Assembly: GCA_001599815.1 (NCBI GenBank)
Contig: BCIA01000004.1
Coordinates: 870,862-934,861, forward strand
Direction of reading: 5' to 3'
DNA: 64,000 nt
DNA from: Furcasterigmium furcatum
Taxonomy: Eukaryota > Ascomycota > Sordariomycetes > Glomerellales > Plectosphaerellaceae
The position numbers were made by a program, and so were the translations under genes. Below the pieces are notes generated by a model. That model made no database searches, was not told the DNA's origin, and saw only the letters and a program-made list of their open reading frames with translations. Below, piece by piece: positions 10,698 to 21,433 of the stretch (positions are counted from its first letter, which is position 1; each line of letters begins with the position of its first letter).

Positions 10698-13600
10698 GGG
10701 CCTGTGGTATATTCCCGGACTCTGGGTAGAATAATACTCTTCACGGCATCTACGCCGCCTTTCCCAGGTAGATCCCTCCAATAAAACTCGAGAGGAGGAG
10801 TACTGTACCTCGAGAGACCTGACACGGTAAGCCTGCATGCCCCCTTCGGACCCGTGATCGAGCCCTTCGCCCCGGTACCCCTCGCATCACCCAAAGACGA
10901 TCCTGTCTGACGAGAAATTATCCGTGAGCATTGCCGGGCACAGCACGATGTGCAAATTCACCTAAACCCCACGCAGCTGGACCCTTTCCATGCATGGTGG
11001 ATGCTGGGCGGTATCATTAGCTTTTCGTACAATGTCCCCCATGAGCACCCGATGCCCCGCGCCAATAACCCGTTGCCACCTGGACGCCGCGGCACACTCT
11101 GCTCTCCTCGCGGATCTGCGGATCACGTCCCTGCCGAGGGAACGTGTCTCGGCGGGAGGCGGGTGTTCCTGGAGGGCCTCCAGTCCGTGGGGGTATGTGC
11201 TCTGGCACAACTCTATGCCATGCCCATACTCTGTATCATGGCATAGTCTGGCTGCTGCCGCATGGGTCTATCACTTGCGACCATACCCCATCAGTGAGAG
11301 AGCGACAAGAAATACTCTATTCCAATAGCTGCCACGTTGCCCGCCAGAGCCGCGATATCGATCTCATAGGCTCTCAGCCGTACCGTGTCCACCCACGGCC
11401 TCAACATCCAGCCACTTCCGTTCAGCAGTTCATGCCGTGGCCAGTGAGCACGCTGCGGCAAAGTGACATCGAATCGCGGAGAAGCCGCCACCTTCTTCGC
11501 CTCGGCTGCATCCACAGTCTCTGAAGGCGGGTGCCGTGCTCCGACGCCGATGCCGCTGGCCTATGAGGGAGGGCCAGGCGGGCGTCGTGCTGATCCATTG
11601 TCTGAGAACAGAGCAGCCCGGCCGCTGGAGCACCATGGAGGCGGCCATGGCAGGCGCAACAGCCTATCACTACCCTCGAGGGAACGTTGGACGGCAGCGT
11701 GGGGTGCATGGTTCCCCGGACGAAATCTGATGGAGCAGCGGCCGGCGGCGGGGGATTGGCCGGTCTGCAGCTGCACAACTACCAGACGGGTGGACGGCGA
11801 GAGCAGGTGGCGCTCAGAAGTCCTACCAAACACGGTAACCTGAAGCCGTTGTGCCCTCCATCACAGATGCTGGGACTGCTTGGAGGTAGGCCGGACTGTG
11901 AGGGCCAGCCAATGCCTGTGAGCCTCTCCACGGTCAAGAGACGCGTATGACCCCGGGGGGTAGGGCACGTCCAACCTCGCGTAGATCTCCTCACCACTCT
12001 GGACTCTGGGACGATGGGGAGACCGTCGTGCGCAAATGGAACGGCAGTGGGGGGCTTCCAGAGAAACTTGACAGCGCAATGCACCGAGGCATACCCTGCC
12101 GCGTTGGGCCCAGGCTAGTGGGTGAAGTGATGCTGACATGAAATGCAAGATGGTGCCGTAGTCATTGTCGCACTTGCGTGACGCGAGGCTCCTTGCAGAC
12201 GCACAACCGCGGCACCACGCCCTGGCTCAGAAATTTCTCCCAGCAACCCGTCACGAGAAGCCTGGGGAGGCAGCGAGATCCCATCTAGTTGCCTTGGGGA
12301 GAGGCAGCAGGTGCCTGACAGGTCGTCACCGGAGGCTGTTGGGCTGCCATGGGGCACCAGCTTGGCGGGTAATGAAAGGGTTTCGTCCAATCGAGCCATG
12401 CGCGATATTGCGCGCCTCGTCTGGAGAAGCTGCAGGGTCGTCCTGAAGTGAAGCAATGCCCACTGAGTGAGGTGCAAGAATGAGCTGTCGCAAGAGCGAA
12501 TGAGGGCGTGACACACGGCTCCGATCTAGGTCCGAAGGGACCTCGTCGCACATGCAGGCAGCGCTCTGGAGGCTGTTCATTGCTTCACACAACCGATTTC
12601 AGGGGCCCAGGACGCGGAGTCAAGTAGGTGATGCTGTGACTGACGGATCAGCCCAGGATCCCAAAGACGGGGCAATAGCCGCCATGAGTTGTCTCGAACA
12701 GAGGAGATATTTGCGGTTGTCTCTTGGTGGTCGACACAAGAAACCAAGACTGGTGGGCGTTGGGCATGAAGGGCAAAGAGCCGATGGCCGGTTGGAGAGC
12801 TGATTGGGACGGATTTAACGGCCAGCCAAGGATGACGGATGACACGGAGACCTGTGATCAATGTGAGCATCTTCTTACTGAGCGCGCGCAGGCGGCTTCA
12901 CTTGTTGTCGGAGTGACGACATGAGGGCCATGGTCTCGAGATGCTGGAGACGAAAGCGACTCCCACGTCATCTACCTATTCGTCCATGAGCTTTGAGGGC
13001 CAGCATGTTTGAACAAGCGGCCCGGTGGTGTAACGCCGACAAGCCAGTCAACGGTGACGTTGATTGATGGGATCGCCGAAAGACAGTGTCTCGTCTCGGG
13101 AGGGGGATAGGCTTGCGTTGCGGCGGCTGCGTGACCGTCGATCATGGAAGACAGACAAAAGGGAGAGTTGGGTTGTACGAGGAGAGCTGCATGTAGCCAG
13201 CACGATCCTGTGCCTGTCGAGAGGCCGGGTCAGGGTCACAAGGACAGGACGAGTTTTTCTTCTCGAAGGTCTGGACCGGACCCCCTGTGCCCCCCCGTAG
13301 ATCGGACTGCTCGGCCGATGAGAGAGACGCGCGCGGGCGAAGGGGGAGCGGCGCGGGATGTGTCGTGGGGAGTGGGAGAGGAGCGGAAAAAACTTGGGAC
13401 GTGGGCGGGTTGGGAAAGAGATTTTGGTAAGCTGGAGCTGCCTATCCATCGCACCTTCCGAGAGTGATGACATCCAAGGATGTTTCTGGCGGAAGGAACT
13501 TGCCACAGGCCCGCCGGCGTGGTGCCACACTCTCCCCACCTGTGCCGTTCCTTCCCGCACTGGGTCCCGCATGTCCGCCCCCCACGTGCACCCAGAGCGG

Positions 13601-14188
13601 CTTAGAGCCAGTGGACGAGCCCGCTAGAGAGAATCGCCCCGGGCCTGTCCGCCTGCTAACAACGGCAGTCCACAGTGGCCGGGGAGGTCTCCCGCACGGC
13701 AATGCATGCCTCTTCTGGCACCATCCAGTTGGGTCTGGTCAGCGCCGTCAGTGGGCGCAGCAGGGAGTGACCAAGCCGACGACTCGCCAGGACCCGGCCG
13801 CCGGCGGCATGGGACATTGGGTTGATTCTCTGCCACCCACACTTCGCCGCCGCCTCGCTTCCACTCGACTCACTTCATCCACCCAATTCAAACCGCCAAC
13901 CCTCAGCCATCCATGCCGTGAAGCGATGCCCGGGCCATGCCCCATCCCGTCCCCGGGCAAGGCAGCGCCGCCCATCTTTAACCTTAAGATGCCACGCTCC
14001 CTGTCCGGCCAGTCCATCATCGGGCCACACCTCACCACCACAAGTCTTAAACCATCCCATCCACCCATCCACCCTTCAATGACTTAAGACCCGGGTCCTC
14101 ACACGTCCTACCTGACCTGTATCATCAACTTCAACACCTTCAACGGCATCCACACACATTCACACACAACGACAGCTGCGAGCCTACA
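10698..14188. other. 3.5-kb gene-free region ahead of a conserved serine-rich protein gene
   Basis: I find no credible coding gene in this stretch. Open frames are short, overlap on both strands and lack conserved features. The last 350 bases are rich in C/T/A with ccatccaccc-type repeats (around 14055-14075) and end in CA-rich sequence before the ATG at 14189, which looks like a long transcribed leader. The rest may be an extended regulatory region or contain non-coding RNA; nothing in the sequence decides this. Confidence 0.5.
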
Positions 14189-15601
14189 ATGCACAATTCC
14201 TCGGCAAGCCACCGTCCAGATCCAAATCCGACCTCACTTAGACGACCCTCCCGCGGAAGTCACGAATCATGTGATTCCTACGAGACATACGAGTCTCAAA
14301 GCACAGCGCCCACTTCGGCCTATACGAGCACACAGGCTTCCGTCAAGGAGGCACTGCTCCTCTCCAAGTTCCGGCCTGTCTACGAAGACGACATCTCCCC
14401 GTCGACGAGCTGCTGTCCCCGGTCGTCGGTTGATACGTTCGACTCGACCCTCGCATCAGATGACGAGCTTTCCAAAGATGTCGACATGGACAGCTCCCCA
14501 GACTGCTCCGAGATCCCGCCTCTACCCATCTACACTCACCAGGTCGTCGACCCCAACGTCCGCCCATCCACACCCCAGGACTTTGCCAAACTCTTCCCTT
14601 CAAGGGACCGACTGTCCATCCGTCACGACGACTTCACCCCCGACGGAAACCTGAACTTGCGAGTTGACACTGTAGTCCCTGGCCGACGCCGGCAGACCAT
14701 GCAGCTCTTCCACCTGCGCATGTACGACCTGGCCAAGAGGGAGTTCTCTCTGCGTAGATACTGTCGCGACTCCGGACGCGAAGTATGCAACTCCAAGCGC
14801 AAGTACGCCGAGGCGCCCCAGGAGCATCGCCCCGGAGTCACCCGCTCCATGACCAGCGCGCTCAAGTCGTTCGGCGCCCGCAAGCCCCTGACCCGCACCA
14901 ACTCGGGCGGCTCGGCCCTCAGCGCAGGCAGCAAGATCAGCGGCAGGCGTCCGGCGTCGAGCTACTCCTACGAAGGCGATGACGAGCTTGCCAGCCAGTT
15001 CAGCCGTAGCCTCTCGCTCGAGCCAGCTTCGCGGCCGAAGCCCCGGCCGCAGGCCACCAACGTGGTCAAGCTCGAGTTTTCCAACTACGCCCGCGTGGAT
15101 GTCGCTCGCCACGGCGGCAAGAACTCCAAGCGCTATCAGTTCGAGTGGTGGGGACACAACTACCACTGGAAGCGCATCACGGACAAGAACCTGGGGTCGG
15201 TCTCCTTCCATCTCATCCAGGACGGCTCGAGCACTCCTATCGCGCACATTGTCCCCGAGACGCGCTCGCCCACGCAGGTCCTGGCCGATGAGGAGGCCGG
15301 AGGCTGGGTGCCGCCCTGCCACATGTGGATCAGCGATCAGAGCATCGTGGACGCCGTCACCGACGTGGCCGATGTCATCGTGGCCACCGGTCTCATGGCG
15401 CTCGTGGACGACTGCATCAAGCAGCGGTGGCAGACGAAAAGCGGCAAGAAGATCCACCGGATCGGAGTCCCCCTCACCAGCAAGACGGTCGACTTTGAGT
15501 ACGTCGGGGCGCGATCTCTCATGCACAACCTCTTCCAGCGCCGGGCGTCGGACGCTCACGCGCACTCGCCGCGAGGCGGACGGGCGATTCCTTCCTACTA
15601 G
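14189..15601 (+). CDS. Conserved fungal protein, serine-rich N-terminus, globular C-terminal domain
   Basis: Single exon, 470 residues. The first 110 residues are rich in Ser, Thr, Asp and Pro. The middle has HLRMYDLAKREFSLRRYCRDSGREVC near residue 175, then a basic Ser-rich linker (KSFGARKPLTRTNSGGSALSAG). The last 180 residues form a folded region with EWWGHNYHWKRI, SVSFHLIQDG, GGWVPPCHMWISD and DVADVIVATGLMALVDDCIKQRW. The conserved middle and C-terminal blocks recur in Pezizomycotina proteins of unknown function as far as I recall. The beta-rich 'phospholipid/lineage' feel of the C-terminus suggests a tubby/LURP-like fold, but that is only a guess. No signal peptide or membrane segment is visible. 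The unusually long upstream region may mean complex regulation. Confidence 0.85.
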   Translation: MHNSSASHRPDPNPTSLRRPSRGSHESCDSYETYESQSTAPTSAYTSTQASVKEALLLSKFRPVYEDDISPSTSCCPRSSVDTFDSTLASDDELSKDVDMDSSPDCSEIPPLPIYTHQVVDPNVRPSTPQDFAKLFPSRDRLSIRHDDFTPDGNLNLRVDTVVPGRRRQTMQLFHLRMYDLAKREFSLRRYCRDSGREVCNSKRKYAEAPQEHRPGVTRSMTSALKSFGARKPLTRTNSGGSALSAGSKISGRRPASSYSYEGDDELASQFSRSLSLEPASRPKPRPQATNVVKLEFSNYARVDVARHGGKNSKRYQFEWWGHNYHWKRITDKNLGSVSFHLIQDGSSTPIAHIVPETRSPTQVLADEEAGGWVPPCHMWISDQSIVDAVTDVADVIVATGLMALVDDCIKQRWQTKSGKKIHRIGVPLTSKTVDFEYVGARSLMHNLFQRRASDAHAHSPRGGRAIPSY

Positions 15602-16638
15602 CCCGAGAGGCCAATTTCGACAGACGGCCTTTCGGTCTGTTTTCAACTGCAGTATTATTATACCTGACGACATCATGACTGGCGTTCTGGCGTTTTTCGA
15701 ATGGTTTGCCTCTGCTTTTCTATGATTTTGAGAGTTTCTAGCGCGGCGCATGGAGCGATGCTATTGAGGGCATCGGCAGAGGACCAGCATCTGGGAACAT
15801 ATCGACAGGGGTAGCCCGAGGGCCGGCGAAAACAATCTGTAGGAGTATAGCATTCCATCATCGAGCGGTCGGGGGCCGACAGAGCAATAACAAAACGTCA
15901 TGGGCCGGCGCTGGATGATTTTCAATGTACGCTGATCATTGATTTTGACTTTTCTCCTGCGTGATTCTTGGCCATGGCTGGGCGATTCGGTCAATCAGCG
16001 TCGAGGGCGGTCGAGTGGTGTGACGACTGACGATGATGGAGACGGGTGGTGGCTTTTTGGCAGCGTCGTACCATTCGGCGCTCTGCCGTTGCCGCAGTCG
16101 TGAGACCACCGTGATGAGGAGGTGGCCGTTGCCTGCCGAGACAAGTCGAGGGCGTGTGTGCCCAATGTGACCTCACCCTGCCTGACGGCTGGTCCGATCG
16201 GCGGGGATTGGATTTGCGGAGTTGCTTGGTTGGGTGTCTGCCAGCTTCGCCATTCCGGTGTGGCTCATGGCAACGGCTGTACTGAGTAGCCAAGCCCAAG
16301 AGCTCGGATATCCCTGTCAGGCATCGATCACGCGTCCTCCCTTTTCTTCGAAGTACGGGGCTATCATCCGAAGCATAGCTACCGCCCAACGATGGTAATC
16401 CGGGACCACACCAGTGCTTGTTACTATATCAGCACTTAGTTAACCGGTGCAAGTTATATATCTGCTGTGGCTCTAGACAATAGGCATCTGCCAAACACCC
16501 CACCACCCCTCAATGACTCCCGCTACTCGTGAATCCTAGCATTTGTCGCAATTTCGACGTGTCCCTGACGTTCCTCCATTGATGGTCTAGGATCCTCGAC
16601 CTCCCGCAACACCGGCATTGTGAAAATCATACTTGTAA
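15602..16638. other. Intergenic region between convergent genes
   Basis: About 1 kb between the stop of the serine-rich protein and the stop of the MFS gene. It should hold both 3' ends. No open frame with recognisable features; the frame at 15991-16389 on the minus strand is compositionally odd and unsupported. Confidence 0.5.
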
Positions 16639-18539
16639 CTAGTAGATGTACCGGAAGCCCTTCTTCTCGTAATCGGTCTTGTCTTCGAGCATCTCCTCCT
16701 GCGTCAGACAGACATCGGTACCCTCCCGGGCATCCCGACGTCGGTTCTCGATTTTGCATCCGATGGCATAGGCCGCTAGAAGGCAAATTGCGGCGACCTC
16801 AAAGCCAATCAAGCTGGTGTATCCGGTGGTGTAGTGAGGTGCCTCCCTCTCCAAGAAGACCTGGGGCCCAATGATCATAGCACAGCAGTATGCCACGAAG
16901 ATGCTGGCCGTGACGGTGAGTTTCTTGGTGTGACCGGCGACGTTGGCCATGGGGAGAGACAGGACTGGCTTTTGATTAGCAATTGAGCGGGCCGCTTCGA
17001 CTGGTAAAAGAACTCACTCGTAGCGTAAGGGCCCCAGAAAAAGTAGAAGAAGTAGTATGAGAGAAGACGTCCCGTCTTGTTCTCCTCGGGAAGTCCTTTC
17101 CAATGCTGTTAGTGTCCCAGACCTCTCGCTAAGGGGATGGCATTTGACCTACTTTGAATGAGGATGGAGCAGGTCAATGGGATCAAACAGCAGAGTGCAC
17201 TTGTCAGGCAACGCTTGTTGGTCAACCAAAGCTGAGGGATGGCAACAGCCAAGCTGGCCACCGTCTGGAAGGGGGAACAAGGCATGGTGAGCAGTACGGT
17301 GTCCAAAGGAGAGTTGCCAATGCCAGAGATGATTTGTGCGGCGAACGCGGAGAGACCGCCGGTCGGGACATTCATGCAAAGGTAGAAGAAGAACAGGAGG
17401 TAGGTCTTGTAGTCGGAGAAAGCCTCCTTGACCTGATACCACTTGAACTCCTGGAAGAAACTGGTCAGCTGCTATGGAATCCTGGCATTTCGATTCCGTG
17501 GTCACTTACTCGGTTTTCAATGCCGGTCATGTTGGCCTGGACCCTCGACAAGGCAATGTACTTCTCCTTGCCCTTCATGAAGTTCTCTTGCAGGGGTGAG
17601 TCTGGGATGAGCAATGCCAAGATGATACCCCAGAGTATCGTGATGCCGCCGAGAGTGATGAAAAGCAATCTCCAGGGGGCGATTGCAACATTGGCATTTC
17701 CGATGCCGTAGGACACGGTTCCAGATACGAGCTGAAGAGCGATCCGTCAGTTGCATTCGTTCATCAAGGGATCGCTTCAACGGTGCTCAACCTACCGTAG
17801 AGAAGGACGTGAAGGTGATGGCGCTCCTGATAGGTTGCTCTCGCTTTGTGTACCACATCGAAATCAAGATGGTAAAGCATGGGAAGACAAAAGCCTCGCT
17901 CGCGCCCATGACGAAACGGAGGACCATCAAGACGGCGAAGTTGGGCGAGGCGGCGATGAGCGTCACTGACGCGCCCCACGCGACACACGCAAACGCAAGG
18001 CACCTACCAACTCGGAACTTCTGTAGAATGGCGTTGGCAGGATAGGCGAAGAACATGTAACCAAAGTAGAAGACGGACGCAGCTAGATGACTTGTCAGTC
18101 TTTGGCTCTCGGCGTCTGATTTTTTAGGCGGACCGGCGTACCCCAGCTGTATTGCTGACCTACAAGGCCAAGGTCCACGTTCATTCCGTAGATTGCAGCG
18201 TTGGAAATGATGATTTTCTGTCAAAGACAATGTCAGCTCTATGATCCATCAGAGAAGAGAGAAAGGAACACCCACATCCACCCCGGCAATGGTGAGGGTC
18301 ATCATGAAGAGAGGCATCATGCGCCAGTCAATCCTTCTCAAGACCGCCTTGGCTTCAGCCTCAGTGTAGTCACCGTACTCATCTACATGAGCGACCAGGT
18401 ATTGCTCGGCATCTTCGATGACTGTCTCCGTTTTCTTCTTGGATCGGAAGGCGAAGACGCGGCTGACGGTCCCAGGCGCAGAAGAGACTGTTGGCTGAAT
18501 GTCATCCTTTGACGGGTCTGTCTTTTCAGATTGAGACAT
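16639..18539 (-). CDS. MFS permease, allantoate/nicotinate (Dal5/TNA1, ACS family) type
   Basis: Seven exons on the minus strand: 18539-18276, 18217-18142, 18082-17796, 17731-17510, 17450-17153, 17095-17018 and 16964-16639, together 516 residues. After a cytoplasmic N-terminus (EAKAVLRRIDWRMMPLF) come twelve hydrophobic segments. Family hallmarks are GVDKIIISNAAIYGM, GQQYSWGAASVFYFGYMFFAYPAN, RFVMGASEAFVFPCF and a late LPMANVAGHTKKLTV block. Exons 5 and 6 join as LIQRLPEENKTGRLLSYYF using the AAG acceptor at 17096. Such anion:cation symporters import allantoate, nicotinate, pantothenate or other small organic acids at the plasma membrane; the actual substrate cannot be read here. The gene is divergent from the amidotransferase-like gene, and the shared promoter has a palindrome repeated upstream of the NTF2-like gene. 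Confidence 0.93.
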
Positions 18540-18934
18540 GGTCGGTCCTTTGAAAAGAGATTGAGGAAGAACGATGTATAAGTACGAACTGTCGCCGATG
18601 GAGTGGTGTGGTTGGGAGATATGTGTTATGCTGTGTGGTTGCTGGGGGAGGTTGACTTTATAGTCTAGACAGCGTTCGGGTTCCTGGCGAGGGAGCACCT
18701 GCGTTCAACATAAGGGGACAATCTGTGGTGTGGGTGCTGGAGATCAAAGGCATCGAGTCGTTATCTTCACCTCTGCCCGTATCTCTGCCATCATGCATGG
18801 ATGACAGGGAGTACAGATGATATCTGGCGATGAACCAAACTAACCTGGAACCCCAGATACCCACGCTGGGCCTTTTGCGGGGTAAACTTCCACGTTGATC
18901 CTGGGTCCTGGATGCTTCGGGTCGTAATCTACAA

Positions 18935-18948
18935 GCCGACAGGTCGGC
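18935..18948. promoter_or_regulatory. Palindrome GCCGAC-N2-GTCGGC
   Basis: A perfect inverted repeat with 6-base arms and a 2-base spacer, in the divergent promoter of the MFS permease (ATG at 18539, minus) and the amidotransferase-like gene (ATG at 19248). The CCG/CGG content fits a Zn2Cys6-type site, but it differs from the CGGACT palindrome nearby and occurs once. Confidence 0.4.
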
Positions 18949-19013
18949 CTGGACGCCCCGATTTCTCCCCCAACAGATAACGGTGGACTCCTACTGGGCT
19001 TCAGTGATGTTGT

Positions 19014-19028
19014 CGGACTTTGAGTCCG
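19014..19028. promoter_or_regulatory. Palindrome CGGACT-N3-AGTCCG (copy 1), predicted Zn2Cys6 site
   Basis: A perfect 15-base inverted repeat (CGGACTTTGAGTCCG) followed by CC, 220 bases upstream of the amidotransferase-like ATG and 475 upstream of the permease ATG. The outer CGG...CCG halves are what Zn2Cys6 dimers bind. The same palindrome with a different spacer lies at 20575-20589, ahead of the NTF2-like gene. Confidence 0.6.
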
Positions 19029-19247
19029 CCGCTAAGATGGCTCGGCTTTTCGGTCATCCGACTAGTGCTGGCTGACGAGTCAGGGGCAGGAGATGTATGA
19101 TATTGAGAGATCAAGGCAACTGGAAGCACGGCATTCTTTATCAGCATCAATCTCGAGGTTCTTTATCAAGACTAAGAGGGAATCACGGAATGGTCTGACT
19201 GCGCATCCAATCTATGCTTGCTCTTCAGTCCACCTAAATCTATCACC

Positions 19248-20101
19248 ATGATCGCAAGAACCTCCCCTCTTCGTGTTGCGATTCTTCGCAACTACGACAC
19301 TCCAGCACAATGGGGCGAGGACATGGTAGGCTCGTGGCGCGACATCATTCACGCCAATGTGCCTGATGCAGAAATCCTCGTCTTCACTCCGATCACTGGT
19401 GGCCAACTCCCAGACGCATCCAAGTTCGACCTTATCGTCTTGACGGGAGGAGTCTTCAACCTTACTCTTCCTAAGGTTGACCCATGGGTCGAGCGTACTC
19501 TCCAGTTCATCAGGGAGACTGCCCGGGATTGCCCTGAAACCAAGATCATCGGGGTTTGCTGGGGCCACCAAGTTATTTGCCGGGCTTTCGAAGGCAAGAT
19601 TGCCTTCAACCCTGATGGTGACCGCGTATGACCCATGTTTCCTCTTACCCCTGGCCTGATCTACTGACATCTCGTCCAGGTCGGTGTTCGTCCTCTCGAG
19701 TTCACCAAAGAAGGATCCGAGTTTTTCGGCACGGCGAAGGGCGGGAATAATACGACGTCTTTTGTAGGTGATATCCAGACTCCAGGGCAAAGCCCAGGCT
19801 TACCTGCCTTCCACAGGCTCTCCCAGAGTTTCACAAGCGTCAAGTTGCTCAGGCACCCCCTCGATTCATTGCTTTGGCTCAGGACAACGAAATCCTGCTG
19901 CACGAAGAGGGTAATGTTTTGTCCTTCCAAGGCCATGTCGAGATGACAGAAGCCGTCGGTAAAGGCATCCTGGATGCCGATACCGGACCATACACAGGGC
20001 ACCTGGATGATGCACAGCTTGCTCAGTTGTATGCCAGTTTCAAGAAGTCGCACGACGGTCCTCGCCTGTTCAGGAAGGTCATCGATTGGATCTCAGCTTA
20101 G
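19248..20101 (+). CDS. Class-I glutamine amidotransferase-like protein
   Basis: Three exons, 19248-19625, 19680-19763 and 19817-20101, encode 248 residues, all junctions in phase 0. The fold starts with LRVAILRNYDTPAQWGEDM. The nucleophile elbow is GVCWGHQ near residue 105 and the catalytic histidine and acid are in FQGHVEM near residue 190, so the Cys-His-Glu triad is complete. Standalone members of this family hydrolyse glutamine or gamma-glutamyl bonds, or are uncharacterised GMP-synthase-like proteins. No synthetase domain is attached, so a free-standing hydrolase is likely. It shares a divergent promoter with an organic-anion permease, which suggests that an imported nitrogenous compound is further processed, but the substrate is unknown. 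The in-frame TTG-led extension before 19248 is not needed. Confidence 0.92.
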
Positions 20102-20574
20102 AGTTAGATCTTTTGCTACTTCGCACATAAATCTGGTGCTGCAATAGACCTTCATTATGAATTCATCACGTGTGCTCGTCGTTTACTTTGGCTCTGTCAT
20201 GAACATGATGTATTTGCTTATGATACTGAATAAGAGTGTTTCAAAATGCTTCAAAGAGTGGCTTTGAAAGTTGAACCCGTAAGTTCAGAGTCTGCAGGCA
20301 TTTTCCTCCTGTCTGAAGGGGGTATGAAACTGGAACCATTGACTTTGACCTATCTAAAGCTCGGCCCATTGAGTCCCTGTTGATAGGCAGACAACCAGAC
20401 CGAGAGATAGGGACCAACAAGATGATAGGAATCCGTACCCGTCCGGAGGAGCGGCATTGTGATAAGACTCGGATCGGGTCGGTGTCAGTCGTTATCTAGG
20501 ACCGGGCCACATAATCCCTTCATCAGGTGACGATCACGGGTGACGGACTCTGCCTCCGCCGATATTTAACCCTT

Positions 20575-20589
20575 CGGACTGAAAGTCCG
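20575..20589. promoter_or_regulatory. Palindrome CGGACT-N3-AGTCCG (copy 2), predicted Zn2Cys6 site
   Basis: CGGACTGAAAGTCCG, again followed by CC, 169 bases upstream of the NTF2-like ATG. It shares all twelve arm bases and the trailing CC with the copy at 19014-19028. A degenerate relative (CGGACT...TCCGCC) lies just before it at 20544-20560. Confidence 0.6.
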
Positions 20590-20757
20590 CCTGCAGCGAT
20601 TGTGGCGAGATTAGTGGGAGACTTTACCCATTTCCACCCCAGACCCAATGGAGAATAATAAGGATATGCCAAATGCATACATATGAGTAACAGTCCGGAC
20701 GCCCGTTGATGTCGTTCAGTCAGCTTGCCAAGTTCGCAATCCCACCCGCTTGTAACC

Positions 20758-21294
20758 ATGGTTGTTCTCACGTATCAGTACCAGGCCGACCTGGTCCCCG
20801 AGCGTGTCCGTCAGCTACTTGACGCACTTTTCACTCATGCAGATGATAAGACTGCCGCCAAGGAGTGGTTATCCTACTTCTCTGATGATGCCCGTATATG
20901 GAGGAACGGAAAGGCATCCAACGGTCGCGCAGGTGAGTGTGCCGAATCCCGACTTAGCAGTGGTGGCTACACCGGTGTCTGATACAGGCCGCTCTAGAAA
21001 TTGAAGAAATGATCGCAAACTCGTGGGTCAATGTTGCCTCTCGCGACCACCGACCAGCCAAAGTCTTTGCATTCGGACCAGGCGCCCTCGATTTCATGGT
21101 GGACGGCACCACTGTGTATAACTGGGCGGATGGCTCATCCAAAACGGGCGTATGGGCTTGCAGGTTCAGGATCAAGGAAGTTGATGGGGTCCTAAAGATT
21201 GCGGACTACCATGTCGTCTTCGTAAGTTGAGCGGGCGCTGTTCCAAACTTCCGACTCCGAAACAATTGACTTACGATCCGATGCACAGTTTTGA
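20758..21294 (+). CDS. NTF2-like small protein (SnoaL/limonene-epoxide-hydrolase-like fold)
   Basis: Exons 20758-20932, 20998-21221 and probably 21289-21294 encode about 134 residues. The first junction uses the TAG acceptor at 20997 and gives SNGRAEIEEMIANSWVNVASRDHRP. The pattern of an N-terminal helix (RVRQLLDALFTHADDKTAAKEWLSYFSDDARIWRNG) followed by strands with FMVDGTTVYNW and VWACRFRIKEVDGVLKIADYHVVF is typical of NTF2-like proteins of 130-140 residues. These act as small-molecule isomerases, hydrolases or binding proteins. The final intron is uncertain. Splicing adds only one Phe codon before the stop, while reading through ends two codons after the donor at 21230. An upstream copy of the shared palindrome suggests co-regulation with the permease and amidotransferase. 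Confidence 0.78.
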
Positions 21295-21433
21295 GAAACC
21301 ATGACCCCAGAGAGCGGGGGGGGGTAGAATCTGAATAACACCGTTAAACTTATCAAAAGACCACTAGTACACCTTTATGATAGCAAGAACGCTCCTTCGC
21401 CATATTTTATGGCGCTGTGCGGGTGGAACGTTC

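Noticed and set aside
14600..15751. 383-codon minus-strand frame opposite the Ser-rich conserved protein
   Set aside because: Compositional shadow; the sense protein has coherent conserved blocks and the antisense one does not.
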